Shown here in pieces: positions 54,452 to 63,928 of a stretch of DNA of 64,000 nt. The number at the start of each line of letters is the position of its first letter. Position 1 is the first letter of the stretch. Source of the DNA: Carnobacterium iners (GTDB lineage Bacteria; Bacillota; Bacilli; Lactobacillales; Carnobacteriaceae); contig NZ_FXBJ01000002.1 of NCBI RefSeq assembly GCF_900177385.1, positions 2,298,001-2,362,000 of the forward strand, given 5' to 3'. The position numbers and the translations under genes are program-made. The notes beneath the pieces are model-generated. The model was not told the DNA's origin. It made no database searches and worked only from the letters and a program-made list of their open reading frames with translations.

Positions 54452-54734
54452 AAAAAAAGTCCCTTTTATGCTAATTGCTTAACATAAAAGGGACGATAAA
54501 GTCGTGGTTCCACCCAAGTTCAGAATCCTATAGAAATATAAACAATCGTTCATACTCTAGAATTCACTCTTAGCTGATAACATTAGCTAAATGACCTCTG
54601 CTAATTAAAACTAGTTCACAGTGGCACTCAAAAGGGGTAAAAATAAGAACTATTCAGGAAAATTCCAGCCATGTTTTCCTTCTCTAATGGAACGTTTTCT
54701 TATTCTCTTATCTTTTTCAAAGATTTAATCTATT
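54452..54734 (-). ncRNA. T-box leader of thrS (threonine-specific)
   Basis: About 283 nt. The T-box sequence GGGTGGAACCACG lies at 54503-54515 (minus strand), and a 12-bp terminator stem GTCCCTTTTATG/CATAAAAGGGAC with seven T (54452-54494) closes it. At the 5' end the arms AATAAGAA and TTCTTATT form stem I. The loop below it has AGAG on the 5' side and TTTACCC on the 3' side, giving ACC (54636-54638), a threonine codon, as specifier. Uncharged tRNA-Thr should favour the antiterminator and turn thrS on. Confidence 0.93.
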
Positions 54735-54740
54735 TTTATA

Positions 54741-54769
54741 ATTAAACCAGATTTTACAAATTAAATCAA
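54741..54769 (-). promoter_or_regulatory. Promoter of the thrS T-box transcript
   Basis: Minus-strand -35 TTGATT (54764-54769), 17-base spacer ending in TGG, and -10 TTTAAT (54741-54746). It lies 40 bases after the dnaI stop codon. Confidence 0.62.
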
Positions 54770-54811
54770 GTTAATAACAAGTTTTTCCCAACTAATAAAG
54801 AAAAAATTTTT

Positions 54812-55738
54812 TTAAGATAGTCTACGATTTCTACCTGTCATTTCTAATTCTTTAGACAAATACTTTATGCGTTCCATAATGCGTTGTGCCTTTAGTGGCT
54901 CGTCTTCACCTCTTTGTGTCACTCTCAAGTGTTCTTCTCCTAAGTGCTTCATATCAAGATTAGAAGAAAAGAAAGTTGGCAATTGTTCTTGCATCCGGTA
55001 TTGCAAAATAACGCCTAAAACATCATCTCTTATCCAGCTAGACATTGAATCTGCACCAATATCGTCTAGCATCAGAATAGGAGATTTTTTTACAGCTTCT
55101 AATTTCTCACCTGTTGTATTCTGACTAATAGCTTGCTTCATTTCGACTGCAAAAGAAGGAAAATGCATCAAGGTTGTCGGGTACCCTTTTTCTGCTAATT
55201 CATGGGCAATTGCACCTAATAAAAAAGATTTCCCAACACCAAATGCTCCATAAAGGTAAAGTCCCTGATGAAAGCCTTTAGGATTCTTTAAATATTCTCC
55301 AATAAAATCAAAAGCAGCATTAATCGCATCTTCACGCATGTCGGTATTGTGAAATTGATCAAATGTTGCTGTTCTAACATCTTTAGGCATATCCATTGAG
55401 TGAATACGAGCTTTAATGGCTTGTTCTTTTTGTTTAGCAATCAGCTCAGCTGTAGGCACGTAAGAAACGGCTATAAAGTGATAGTTCATAATTAATTGGG
55501 GCTTATAGCCCGGAGCCATCATTCCGGCTTTTTCTCGGTATTTTTTCTTCTCATTTACAAATTCATACAAGTTTGCATAACTCTTCATTATTGATTCTTG
55601 GGTGAGTATTTCTTCATTTTTTTTAATAAAGTCTTGAACATCTCTATCGTTTAATACTTCTTGAATGAGCTTTTCGTATTGTTCAGAAAGATTTCGATCC
55701 TTCAACATTTTCGTCAGATTTTTACCCATATCTTCCAT
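54812..55738 (-). CDS. dnaI: Primosomal protein DnaI (helicase loader)
   Basis: A 308-residue AAA+ ATPase that loads the replicative helicase. N-terminal domain (1-130) ends with YKPQLIMNYHFIAVSYVPT, then Walker A YGAFGVGKSFLLGAIAHEL (about 162-180), Walker B ILMLDDIGADSMSSWIRDDV, and arginine-finger region RIMERIKYLSKEL. The start codon overlaps or abuts the dnaB stop, so the two are coupled. It is followed by the thrS transcription unit. Confidence 0.94.
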   Translation of the reverse strand: MEDMGKNLTKMLKDRNLSEQYEKLIQEVLNDRDVQDFIKKNEEILTQESIMKSYANLYEFVNEKKKYREKAGMMAPGYKPQLIMNYHFIAVSYVPTAELIAKQKEQAIKARIHSMDMPKDVRTATFDQFHNTDMREDAINAAFDFIGEYLKNPKGFHQGLYLYGAFGVGKSFLLGAIAHELAEKGYPTTLMHFPSFAVEMKQAISQNTTGEKLEAVKKSPILMLDDIGADSMSSWIRDDVLGVILQYRMQEQLPTFFSSNLDMKHLGEEHLRVTQRGEDEPLKAQRIMERIKYLSKELEMTGRNRRLS

Positions 55739-57184
55739 TTATTCTTCACCTTCTTTTCCAAAGCTTTGAATTTTTTTCAATCTATCACTAAAAGCCTGCT
55801 TTTTTTCTTCACTCATTGGTTTTTCAACTTTTTCTACATTACCTTCTTTAGCCCATTCAGGAAGGGTTTCTGTTCTTATCTTATTAGTCTTTCCATAATT
55901 AGAGGAAGGAAAATTTGTATACTGTTTTCTTTGAGCTTGTTGTTGTTTTTCTGCATTTTCTTGATACATTATCTTTACTTTTTCAAGCGCCATTTCAGGA
56001 GAAACGACATCATTTTGAGCCCAATCATTTGAAATTTTATAAGCTAAACTTTTTTCAAAAATCGGATTATTTCTAATGACTAATACATAATGGATTAAGA
56101 TATTAATAACAGATGCTGGCAAGTTAGCTTTACTAAGTATTTCTCGTAAAGTCCATTCTTCGTTATTTGTTACATAACCACCTTTTTGTTCTTTGATAGA
56201 TGTCATAAATTCATATGGACTAATTCCTTCACTAGCCTCTATCAAATAAATGTCATCATCCGTTAAGCCTTGCTGTTTTAAATAACTCTTACGTTTTTTA
56301 CGTTCATTTTGGTTGGCTTGAATATCTTTTTCAACAACATCTTCTAGCTTAACTTTTTCTTTCTTCACATTATGGTATTGGCGATACACAATGTTTTTTA
56401 ATTTACGTTCATCAATATTTCCTGTATCAATATTACTAGCTTCTAAAACATATTGTTGCATATCTAATTCGTTGATTCCATACATTGTATGCAAAACAAG
56501 CATAGTAGATTCTAATTCTTTAGTAATGGCTGAACGGTTAACATAATGTTTGTTGAGACCAGTATAAAAAAACTTGAAATCAAATGTTTGCGTACCGATT
56601 TCTGGTCCTTTAGCCGGCGTTTCTCCTACTAATTCGATAGATTCTTCAAATAATTTTTTTTCTTGTTTCAATAAATTCGCATCGAAATGATAGACATCTA
56701 AAAACGATTTTGTAATTTCTTCGTATTTCTCTTTATCAAATGAAGCAATTGCAAATCGACTTCTTAAATCTTTAAATTTACGTTCTCCAACGGTTTCAAA
56801 AAGGAGTAAACTTAATAGGTCGTCTCTAAAAAAGGTTGCGCTAGATTGAGGCGCGAGCAACTCGTAGATGTATACTTTTCCTGATTGTGAGCCTTTAAGA
56901 TAACTTTTTAATAATCCAATTGCTTCTAACTTAATTCTTGCTTGATATAATTCAGGAATACCAATATTTAATAATGTCAGTAATTCCGAATGTAGAATAC
57001 CATTACTCCAATACGTTTCTTCACCAACTTCTGTCCATAATGTCATATAAAGACTGTACGCATTAGAACCAATTAAAGGTTGATATAAAAATGTAAGAAC
57101 TTTTTGGTCTACATCCGAAAGTTGGGCATTTTGTCGGACCATAAATCCATCTTTAGGACTCATATTTTTCCACGGATAGTTCAA
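55739..57184 (-). CDS. dnaB: Replication initiation and membrane attachment protein DnaB
   Basis: A 481-residue Firmicutes DnaB (not the helicase), acting with DnaD and DnaI at the origin and in restart. It has an N-terminal winged-helix region (about 20-130, with YLLLNIGIPELYQARIKLEAIGLLKSYL-like pattern), a DnaB/DnaD C2 domain around 300-420 (ISPYEFMTSIKEQKGGYVTNNEEWTLREIL) and a basic, low-complexity tail. The start codon is TTG, 7 bases after AAGGGGTG. It lies 25 bases after nrdR in the conserved nrdR-dnaB-dnaI order. Confidence 0.92.
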   Translation of the reverse strand: MNYPWKNMSPKDGFMVRQNAQLSDVDQKVLTFLYQPLIGSNAYSLYMTLWTEVGEETYWSNGILHSELLTLLNIGIPELYQARIKLEAIGLLKSYLKGSQSGKVYIYELLAPQSSATFFRDDLLSLLLFETVGERKFKDLRSRFAIASFDKEKYEEITKSFLDVYHFDANLLKQEKKLFEESIELVGETPAKGPEIGTQTFDFKFFYTGLNKHYVNRSAITKELESTMLVLHTMYGINELDMQQYVLEASNIDTGNIDERKLKNIVYRQYHNVKKEKVKLEDVVEKDIQANQNERKKRKSYLKQQGLTDDDIYLIEASEGISPYEFMTSIKEQKGGYVTNNEEWTLREILSKANLPASVINILIHYVLVIRNNPIFEKSLAYKISNDWAQNDVVSPEMALEKVKIMYQENAEKQQQAQRKQYTNFPSSNYGKTNKIRTETLPEWAKEGNVEKVEKPMSEEKKQAFSDRLKKIQSFGKEGEE

Positions 57185-57209
57185 ATGCCTTCACCCCTTT
57201 CGAGTTCTT

Positions 57210-57689
57210 TCAATGTTCGCTAGATTTTTTTTCAGACTTCTTTTTTTCAAGTTCATGTAGTTCAGTTAAAAAGACACTCATGTCTTTATATTGGCGATAA
57301 ACGCTTGCAAAGCGAATATACGCTACCTCATCAATTTCAACTAATTTTTCCATGATATATTCACCAATAATTGCTGAAGAAATTTCATTTTCTCCAAGAC
57401 TTCTAATTTTATTTTCTACTTCATCCACGATTTTTTCTACTTGCTCTATTGCGACTGGTCGCTTTTCACACGAACGAATAATACCTCGTAGTATTTTCCC
57501 ACGGTTAAATTCTTCTCTTGTTCCATTCTTTTTGATGACAAGTAATGGTGCTTGTTCTACTCTTTCAAAAGTTGTAAATCGAAAGCTACAAGCTTCACAT
57601 TCTCTTCTCCTACGAATAGCCCGCCCATCATCAGCAGGGCGACTATCGACAACTCTAGAACCATTATTTTGACAGCGTGGACATTGCAC
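57210..57689 (-). CDS. nrdR: Transcriptional repressor NrdR
   Basis: A 159-residue repressor of ribonucleotide reductase genes. N-terminal zinc ribbon with C3, C6, C31 and C34 (CPRC...CEAC), then the ATP-cone (about 49-139, [20 protein letters not shown]), which senses ATP/dATP. The start codon is GTG, after AAAGGATG; the frame begins directly at V/M-QCPRCQ, so the start is secure. It heads the nrdR-dnaB-dnaI operon. Confidence 0.96.
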   Translation of the reverse strand: MQCPRCQNNGSRVVDSRPADDGRAIRRRRECEACSFRFTTFERVEQAPLLVIKKNGTREEFNRGKILRGIIRSCEKRPVAIEQVEKIVDEVENKIRSLGENEISSAIIGEYIMEKLVEIDEVAYIRFASVYRQYKDMSVFLTELHELEKKKSEKKSSEH

Positions 57690-57814
57690 TATTCATCATC
57701 CTTTTTTATGATTTTCTTTGAAAGATTATTATTTGATTGTAATATAGCTTTATTATAACACAGCTCGTAAAGAGGTTAAATAAAAGAAGCCATCCCTATT
57801 TTCACAACACTTTA

Positions 57815-57849
57815 ATAAAAAGAATGAACAGGTCTAACTTGTCCATTCT
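57815..57849 (-). terminator. Terminator of polA-mutM-coaE
   Basis: An 11-bp stem with one bulge and one G-T pair, followed by TTTTTATT on the minus strand, 15 bases after the coaE stop. Confidence 0.78.
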
Positions 57850-57863
57850 CTCTTTTATTACTC

Positions 57864-58466
57864 TTATTCAATTAAGTTTTTCTCTTTTAACCAATCTTCT
57901 ATTTGTTTTTGTGTGTTTTCAACGGAATAATTATTATCAATAATTTTATCTGCTCTTTTTATTTTATTTTTAAGAGGTAACTGTGTTTTAATTCTTATCT
58001 CGGCTGCCTCTTTAGTTACTTTATCACGCTTCATTAGTCGCTCTAATTGTACCTCTTTTGTCGTTACAACTACCATAACACTATCAACTTCTGATAAGTA
58101 ATCCCTTTCATATAGCAAGGGGATATCTAGAACAATTAGTGGAGGACTTATTTTAAGATAATCGATGATTTGGTTTGAAATCCATTTGCGTATATATTCT
58201 TCTAAAATACCATTGAGGGTGGCTAATTGTTTTTCATCATAAAACACAATAATCCCTAAAGCTTTCCTATTAAGCGTCCCGTCTGAATTAAGAATGCTCT
58301 CACCAAAATGTGCTACAATTTTTCTCAATCCATCTGTACCTGGCTCAACAATAATTCTTGAACCAATATCTGCATCAACAACTGGAATCTTTAATTTTTT
58401 AAAGTAATTACTTGCTGTAGATTTACCTGTTGCTATTCCTCCTGTTAAACCTAGGATAACTGCCAT
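57864..58466 (-). CDS. coaE: Dephospho-CoA kinase
   Basis: A 200-residue P-loop kinase performing the last step of coenzyme A synthesis. Walker A is in LGLTGGIATGKSTASNYF (about 5-22), followed by VVDADIG; the LID segment is in TKEVQLERLMKRDKVTKEAAEIRI. The frame opens three codons earlier at a GTG, but the ATG at 58464-58466 lies 6 bases after AAGGGTG. It starts 17 bases after the mutM stop and is cotranscribed with it. Confidence 0.95.
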   Translation of the reverse strand: MAVILGLTGGIATGKSTASNYFKKLKIPVVDADIGSRIIVEPGTDGLRKIVAHFGESILNSDGTLNRKALGIIVFYDEKQLATLNGILEEYIRKWISNQIIDYLKISPPLIVLDIPLLYERDYLSEVDSVMVVVTTKEVQLERLMKRDKVTKEAAEIRIKTQLPLKNKIKRADKIIDNNYSVENTQKQIEDWLKEKNLIE

Positions 58467-58482
58467 AAAAAACACCCTTTCT

Positions 58483-59337
58483 CTAAGATCGAGGCAAACT
58501 ATTTTTCGTCGTTAATTTTTGACAATTTGTACATATATGAGTACCTCTTTGTGCTACTTTTATTTTTTTTATAGGAGTACCACAATTGGTGCACGGCTCA
58601 TTTGTTTTTCCGTAGACGTGCAATTCAACTTGAAAGTTGCCTACTTTCCCCAAGGCATGTTTATAGCTTCTAATTGTTGTCCCACCAGCTAATACTGCTT
58701 TTCTAAGAACATCTATGATAGACTGATGAAGTTGCTCTACTTCTTTAGGTCTCAGTGAATGAGCTGGTCTAAGCGGATGAATTTCAGCTTCAAATAAAGC
58801 TTCATCTACATAGATATTTCCTAATCCAGCGACAACTTTTTGTTCTAATAAAAGAGGTTTGATGGCTCTGCTTTTTTGTTTCAATATCTTTTTGAAAAAA
58901 GTCAAATCAAATGTTTCTGAAATTGGCTCAGGTCCAATCGTCTTCAATCCAGCTACTGTGAATTCTTCTCCTTTTGGAACTAACGTCATTCTTCCAAATT
59001 TTCGCACATCTAAATAGCGTAAATCTCGACCATCTGATAAATGAAACACGATATGTGTATGTTTTTTTAATGGTTCGTTTGTTTCAGAAACTTCATATTT
59101 GCCTTCCATTCTCAAATGGCTAATCATACTCCAATGACTAAAATTAAATAATAAATATTTTCCTCTTCTATTAATATCAATAATACGATTGCCTATTAAC
59201 TGAGAAGCAAAATCTTCACTATGAATTTCTCCTGAAATAATTCGATCCCAGTAAACATCTACTCCAATGATGGTGCTTCCTTTGACAAGTTTCAATAAGC
59301 CTTGCCTAACTGTTTCAACCTCTGGTAACTCTGGCAC
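58483..59337 (-). CDS. mutM: Formamidopyrimidine-DNA glycosylase
   Basis: A 284-residue base-excision enzyme removing 8-oxoguanine and formamidopyrimidines. The N-terminal PELPEVETV holds the catalytic Pro and Glu. The helix-two-turn-helix region has LLLEQKVVAGLGNIYVDEALFEA, and the zinc finger has four Cys (CTNC...CTNC) with the QRGTHICTNC ending. The start codon is GTG with an AGAGG site. It lies between polA and coaE. Confidence 0.96.
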   Translation of the reverse strand: MPELPEVETVRQGLLKLVKGSTIIGVDVYWDRIISGEIHSEDFASQLIGNRIIDINRRGKYLLFNFSHWSMISHLRMEGKYEVSETNEPLKKHTHIVFHLSDGRDLRYLDVRKFGRMTLVPKGEEFTVAGLKTIGPEPISETFDLTFFKKILKQKSRAIKPLLLEQKVVAGLGNIYVDEALFEAEIHPLRPAHSLRPKEVEQLHQSIIDVLRKAVLAGGTTIRSYKHALGKVGNFQVELHVYGKTNEPCTNCGTPIKKIKVAQRGTHICTNCQKLTTKNSLPRS

Positions 59338-59371
59338 TGTCTTCGACCTCTTCTTTCTGATGATTTATTTC

Positions 59372-62032
59372 TTATTTTGAATCATACCAACTATCTCCGC
59401 TACTACTGTCTACTTTCAATGGGACATTTAGAGCAACGGCATTTTCCATTACTTCAGCAACTAATTTTTCAAGAAGAGGAATTTCAGATTCTGGTGCTTC
59501 AAAAATTAGTTCATCATGAACCTGTAACAACATAGTAGCTTTTAATCCTTCTGTTTCCAAACGTTTATCCATTTCAATCATCGCTACTTTAATGATATCA
59601 GCCGCACTTCCTTGAATCGGAGTGTTCATGGCCGTTCTTTCTGCAAACGAACGCAAATTAAAATTACGTGAATTTATATCAGGCAAATAGCGTCTTCGAT
59701 GGAATAATGTTTCAACATATCCTTTTTCTTTCGCTTCGCGGACGATATCTTCCATATAAATTTTTACACCCGGATACTTATCGAAGTACGTATCAATAAA
59801 TAGTTGAGCTTCTTTACGACTAATATCTAAGTTTTTCGATAGTCCATAATCACTAATGCCATATACTATCCCAAAGTTAACGGCTTTAGCTTGGCTACGC
59901 ATTGCCGGTGTTACATCTTCTTGCTTTTCAATGCCAAATACTCTCATTGCTGTACTGGCATGAATGTCTTGCCCTTCAATAAAAGCTTCTTTTAAATGAT
60001 CATCATCTGAAATATGTGCTAATACACGCAGCTCTATTTGTGAATAATCGGAAGCAAATATCTTCCAACCTTCATGACTCGGAACAAAAGCTTGTCTTAC
60101 CTTACGTCCTTCTTCTAGTCTAATAGGGATATTTTGTAAATTAGGATCTATCGAACTCAGTCTTCCTGTTTGAGCAATAGTTTGCATATAGCGAGTATGA
60201 ATTTTCCCACTATTACCGTGGATAACTTTTAGCAATCCTTCTATATAGGTGGATTGTAATTTCGCTATTTGCCTATATTCTAAAATATCTTCAACAATAG
60301 GCGCTTGATCTCTTAATTGTTCTAATACGTCTACCGCAGTCGAATATCCAGTTTTTGTTTTTTTGATTACTGGATAGCCCATTTTTTCAAATAGTATGAC
60401 ACCCAATTGTTTAGGAGAATTTAAATTAAATGTTTCCCCAGCTAATTCATAAACGCGATTTTCAATTCCTATTAATCTTTCGGCAAATTCTACTTTCATT
60501 TCTCTTAAACGTTGTGCATCAACTTTTATTCCACTTATTTCCATTTTTGCTAAAACCATTGCTAAAGGCAATTCCATATCGTAAAAAAGCTCTGTTTGAT
60601 TATTTTGTGCTAAATGTCGTTCAAGCTGCTCACTCAATAAAACAATTGCTTTTATTTTATGCGCAATGTGTTCATGCATGATAGATACGTCTTCTGGAAT
60701 ATGGATTTTTGCTCCTTTTCCATAAATAGACTCATCCGGCGAAACATTGTAGTAATCATGTTCTATAGCAACTTCTGATAAATCCTTGCTGTTATCTTTA
60801 GTATTTAAGATATAAGAGGCAAGTAAAATATCAAATTGACTATTTTTCAATTCAATTCCATAGCGATTCAAAGCAACATACGTCCGTTTTACATCAAAAA
60901 CTTGTTTCGATAGAGCAGCATCCTGGGCCCATTCTTTAAAATAAGGTGAATTTAAAACAATTTCTGGATCACTGACATAAATATGATTCTCATGACCCCA
61001 ACCAACACTTATAATTTCTGAAGTATGGTAATTATCTGTTAACATTTCAAGATAAAGACCCGTTTTATCAGTGAACATCTCAGGTATAATCTCCGTCACA
61101 AATTTATACGCTACTTCTTCTCTTTTTTCTTCGTTAGCTGCATCATATTCTGTTGTATCTAATTTACTTAAATGTGTTTTAAAGTCCATTTCCTTATAAA
61201 ATTGAACAAGTTTTTCTATATCTGGTCCATTGTAAGCTAAGTCATTTACACCAATCGTTATCGGAGTATCTAACATAATGGTCGCTAAACGTTTGCTAAG
61301 AAAAGCTACTTCTTTTTCATTGATTAAATTTTCTTTCATTTTACTTTTTTTCAACTCGTCAATATGTTCATACACACCTTCTACAGAGTGGTACTCCTTT
61401 AAAAGCTTCAAAGCTGTTTTTTCTCCGATTTTAGTTACACCAGGTATGTTGTCTGAAGTGTCTCCTGCGAGCCCTTTAAGATCAATAATTTGTTTTGGTT
61501 TAATCCCCATTTCATCAGCGATTGATTCAATGGTATATTCTTTGAGTTCACTGACTCCTTTTACTGTGATATCAACTCTCACATTTTCTTTAGCTAGTTG
61601 CGTTAAATCTCGATCTCCTGAGATAATGACTACGTCAAAAATAGCAGGATCAACGGTATCAGAAAGTGTGCCAATAATATCATCTGCTTCATAGTTGCTT
61701 AATTCATAATGTTTAATTCCAAAGCCATCTAATAATTCTCTCAAATAAGGCATTTGTTCTGTAAATTCATTAGGTGTTTTAGAGCGTCCACTTTTGTATT
61801 CGTTAAAAAACTCGTTTCTAAATGTTGTTTTTCCAGCATCAAAAGCGACTAAAACATGAGAAGGTTTTTCCTTTGTTAAAACACTCTCAATCATATTATG
61901 AAAACCATACAAAGCGTTTGTATGAAGTCCACTTTTATTTTTAAATCGTTCTAATTGTTGATGCAAAGCAAAAAATGCACGGAAAGCAACACTGCTTCCA
62001 TCAATCAATAATAACTTATTTTTTTTAGTCAT
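59372..62032 (-). CDS. polA: DNA polymerase I
   Basis: An 886-residue polymerase for Okazaki fragment maturation and repair. The 5' nuclease domain (about 1-290) has VAFDAGKTTFRNEFF and YEADDIIGTL; the middle domain (about 300-475) lacks the acidic 3'-5' exonuclease residues (TGLYLEML where proofreading enzymes have a DxE), so proofreading is probably absent. The polymerase domain has motif A ASDYSQIELRVLAHIS, motif B RSQAKAVNFGIVYG and motif C QVHDELIFEAP. AAGGAG lies before the ATG. It heads the polA-mutM-coaE operon. Confidence 0.98.
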   Translation of the reverse strand: MTKKNKLLLIDGSSVAFRAFFALHQQLERFKNKSGLHTNALYGFHNMIESVLTKEKPSHVLVAFDAGKTTFRNEFFNEYKSGRSKTPNEFTEQMPYLRELLDGFGIKHYELSNYEADDIIGTLSDTVDPAIFDVVIISGDRDLTQLAKENVRVDITVKGVSELKEYTIESIADEMGIKPKQIIDLKGLAGDTSDNIPGVTKIGEKTALKLLKEYHSVEGVYEHIDELKKSKMKENLINEKEVAFLSKRLATIMLDTPITIGVNDLAYNGPDIEKLVQFYKEMDFKTHLSKLDTTEYDAANEEKREEVAYKFVTEIIPEMFTDKTGLYLEMLTDNYHTSEIISVGWGHENHIYVSDPEIVLNSPYFKEWAQDAALSKQVFDVKRTYVALNRYGIELKNSQFDILLASYILNTKDNSKDLSEVAIEHDYYNVSPDESIYGKGAKIHIPEDVSIMHEHIAHKIKAIVLLSEQLERHLAQNNQTELFYDMELPLAMVLAKMEISGIKVDAQRLREMKVEFAERLIGIENRVYELAGETFNLNSPKQLGVILFEKMGYPVIKKTKTGYSTAVDVLEQLRDQAPIVEDILEYRQIAKLQSTYIEGLLKVIHGNSGKIHTRYMQTIAQTGRLSSIDPNLQNIPIRLEEGRKVRQAFVPSHEGWKIFASDYSQIELRVLAHISDDDHLKEAFIEGQDIHASTAMRVFGIEKQEDVTPAMRSQAKAVNFGIVYGISDYGLSKNLDISRKEAQLFIDTYFDKYPGVKIYMEDIVREAKEKGYVETLFHRRRYLPDINSRNFNLRSFAERTAMNTPIQGSAADIIKVAMIEMDKRLETEGLKATMLLQVHDELIFEAPESEIPLLEKLVAEVMENAVALNVPLKVDSSSGDSWYDSK

Positions 62033-62231
62033 ATAAAAGCTCCTTCTTATTTATCCTGTAAGATTAGTATTGTATCTTTTTAAATAGTTTTAGCTAAAAT
62101 AACCCTCTTTTTCTATATTATTTTACCAAATAATATATGAGATAGCTAATTTCCAAAATCCATTCCTTCTTGCAAATAATAGTTTATTCTCTTAAGAATG
62201 AGAAAGTAAAAATTAACTAGTCAGATATTTG

Positions 62232-62268
62232 AAAGAGAGGCTGGAACATCTTGCTCCAGCCTCTCTTT
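62232..62268. terminator. Terminator of murC, strong hairpin
   Basis: A 14-bp perfect G/C-rich stem (arms 62232-62245 and 62255-62268) with a 9-base loop and flanking A/T runs; it starts at the murC stop codon and can also act on the plus strand. The rest of the gap 62033-62231 is A/T-rich and must hold the polA promoter. Confidence 0.9.
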
Positions 62269-62269
62269 T

Positions 62270-63598
62270 TTATTTATTTAACGCTGAATGGCTCAATAGT
62301 ATCTCATATGATAGTTCAAATTTTTGAACATCTCCTGCGCCCATAAAAATAGCTACTCCATCATGGTGCTCTAGTAAAGGTGACATATTCTCTTCTCTTA
62401 AGATCACAGCATTGTTATCTATTTTTATAGCTAAATCTTCGATTGTTACTTTGCCTTGTTGTTCACGAACTGAACCAAAAATATCACAAAGGTAAACAGA
62501 ATCCGCTAAGTTTAAAGCTGTAGCAAACTCACTTAACAAAGCAACTGTGCGTGTAAACGTATGTGGCTGGAATATCGCAATAATTTCTTTAGTTGGATAT
62601 TTTTGACGGGCAGCATCAATTGTAGCTCGAATTTCTGATGGGTGATGGGCATAATCATCAATAATAACCATATCTTCTACTACTTTTTCAGTAAAACGAC
62701 GTTTAACTCCTGCAAATGTAGTGAAATTCTTTATTACTTTTTCTTTATCCAAATTTTCATGATAGGTAATAGCAATAACAGCCAACGCATTTAGAATATT
62801 GTGTTTTCCATAAGTAGGAATAACAAAATGACCATAAAACTCATCTTCAATATATACATCAAATGCAGATCCTGTGACTAAACGGCTTAAATTTTTAGCT
62901 TGAAAGTTATTATTATCATTAAACCCATAATAAATAATAGGTACTTCAGTTTGAAGTTTCACTAATTGCTCATCATCACCACACGCAATAATAGCTTTTT
63001 TTACTAATTTAGCCATTTCCTCAAAAGCGCTGACAACATCTTCTAGGCTCGTAAAATAATCAGGATGATCGTAGTCAATATTTGTAATAATCGCATAATC
63101 AGGATGATACGCTAAAAAATGTCGTCTATACTCACATGCTTCAAGTACAAAAAACTCTGCATTTGGAACTCCGTGTCCTGTACCATCACCAATTAAGTAA
63201 CTTGTATCTGCAATTGTACTCATAACATGAGCTAATAAGCCTGTTGTACTTGTTTTTCCATGTGAACCTGTAACGGTAATACTTGTATATTGTTTTAATA
63301 ATTCTCCAAGAAAGTCATGGTATCGAATGACAGGCAAATTCATTTTTTTAGCAGTTATAATTTCTTCATGTGAATCCGAAAATGCATTTCCTGCAATAAT
63401 TGTTAAACCTTCGTGAATGTTTTTCTCACTAAATGTTAAAATTGGAATTTCTGCGTCTTCAATATTTTTTTGGGTAAAAAAATATTTATCTACATCAGAA
63501 CCTTGAACTTTAAAACCCTTATCATGAAGGATCAATGCCAGTGCACTCATACCAGAACCCTTAATTCCAACAAAATGATAGACTGTTTCATTATTCAT
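62270..63598 (-). CDS. murC: UDP-N-acetylmuramate-L-alanine ligase
   Basis: A 442-residue Mur ligase adding L-alanine to UDP-MurNAc. An N-terminal Rossmann-like motif ([18 protein letters not shown]) binds the UDP part, the ATP loop is [12 protein letters not shown] (about 109-120), the central [33 protein letters not shown] holds the Glu and His of the active site, and [13 protein letters not shown] opens the C-terminal domain. The ribosome site is GGAGG. It is monocistronic between an FtsK-family gene and polA. Confidence 0.97.
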   Translation of the reverse strand: MNNETVYHFVGIKGSGMSALALILHDKGFKVQGSDVDKYFFTQKNIEDAEIPILTFSEKNIHEGLTIIAGNAFSDSHEEIITAKKMNLPVIRYHDFLGELLKQYTSITVTGSHGKTSTTGLLAHVMSTIADTSYLIGDGTGHGVPNAEFFVLEACEYRRHFLAYHPDYAIITNIDYDHPDYFTSLEDVVSAFEEMAKLVKKAIIACGDDEQLVKLQTEVPIIYYGFNDNNNFQAKNLSRLVTGSAFDVYIEDEFYGHFVIPTYGKHNILNALAVIAITYHENLDKEKVIKNFTTFAGVKRRFTEKVVEDMVIIDDYAHHPSEIRATIDAARQKYPTKEIIAIFQPHTFTRTVALLSEFATALNLADSVYLCDIFGSVREQQGKVTIEDLAIKIDNNAVILREENMSPLLEHHDGVAIFMGAGDVQKFELSYEILLSHSALNK

Positions 63599-63744
63599 TT
63601 TTATAAATCCTCCATTTTTTTATTACGTTTTATTTGCGTTTTATTTGTTGTTTACTATGATAATTAATAATAATCTTCATCATTTTTAACATTCGTCTAA
63701 CTCTTAGAATCGGTTAGTTTAAAAAAATAAAATAGAACGAATAT

Positions 63745-63756
63745 AGTATACCATGG
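63745..63756 (-). promoter_or_regulatory. Possible extended -10 promoter of murC
   Basis: On the minus strand CCATGG is followed by TATACT, a good extended -10 (TGG-TATACT). No clear -35 lies upstream. Transcripts would have a leader of about 140 bases. Confidence 0.45.
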
Positions 63757-63838
63757 TTTGTTTTTTTCGACTACCAATTATCTTTTTTTGTTTTATCTTT
63801 GTCTGAATAACCTAGCCAAATGATCTTATCATCACGTG

Positions 63839-63914
63839 AAAATAGAAGGCTGTGATTTATTACCTCTAGAAATAGTTCCCTATGAGAAGTAATATCAGCT
63901 GCCTTCTTTTTTAA
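63839..63914 (-). terminator. Terminator of the ftsK-family gene
   Basis: A long imperfect stem whose outer arms AGAAGGC and GCCTTCT pair perfectly, with inner ATTAC/GTAAT pairing and a T-rich end on the minus strand. Confidence 0.6.
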
Positions 63915-63928
63915 AAATAATCAAACAG

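Larger units (their letters stand above)
63599..63928. other. Intergenic region between the ftsK-family gene and murC
   Basis: 330 bases without a gene. It holds the terminator of the ftsK-family gene (63839-63914), a possible extended -10 promoter for murC (63745-63756) and about 145 bases of A/T-rich murC leader, in which I see no riboswitch motif. Confidence 0.7.
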
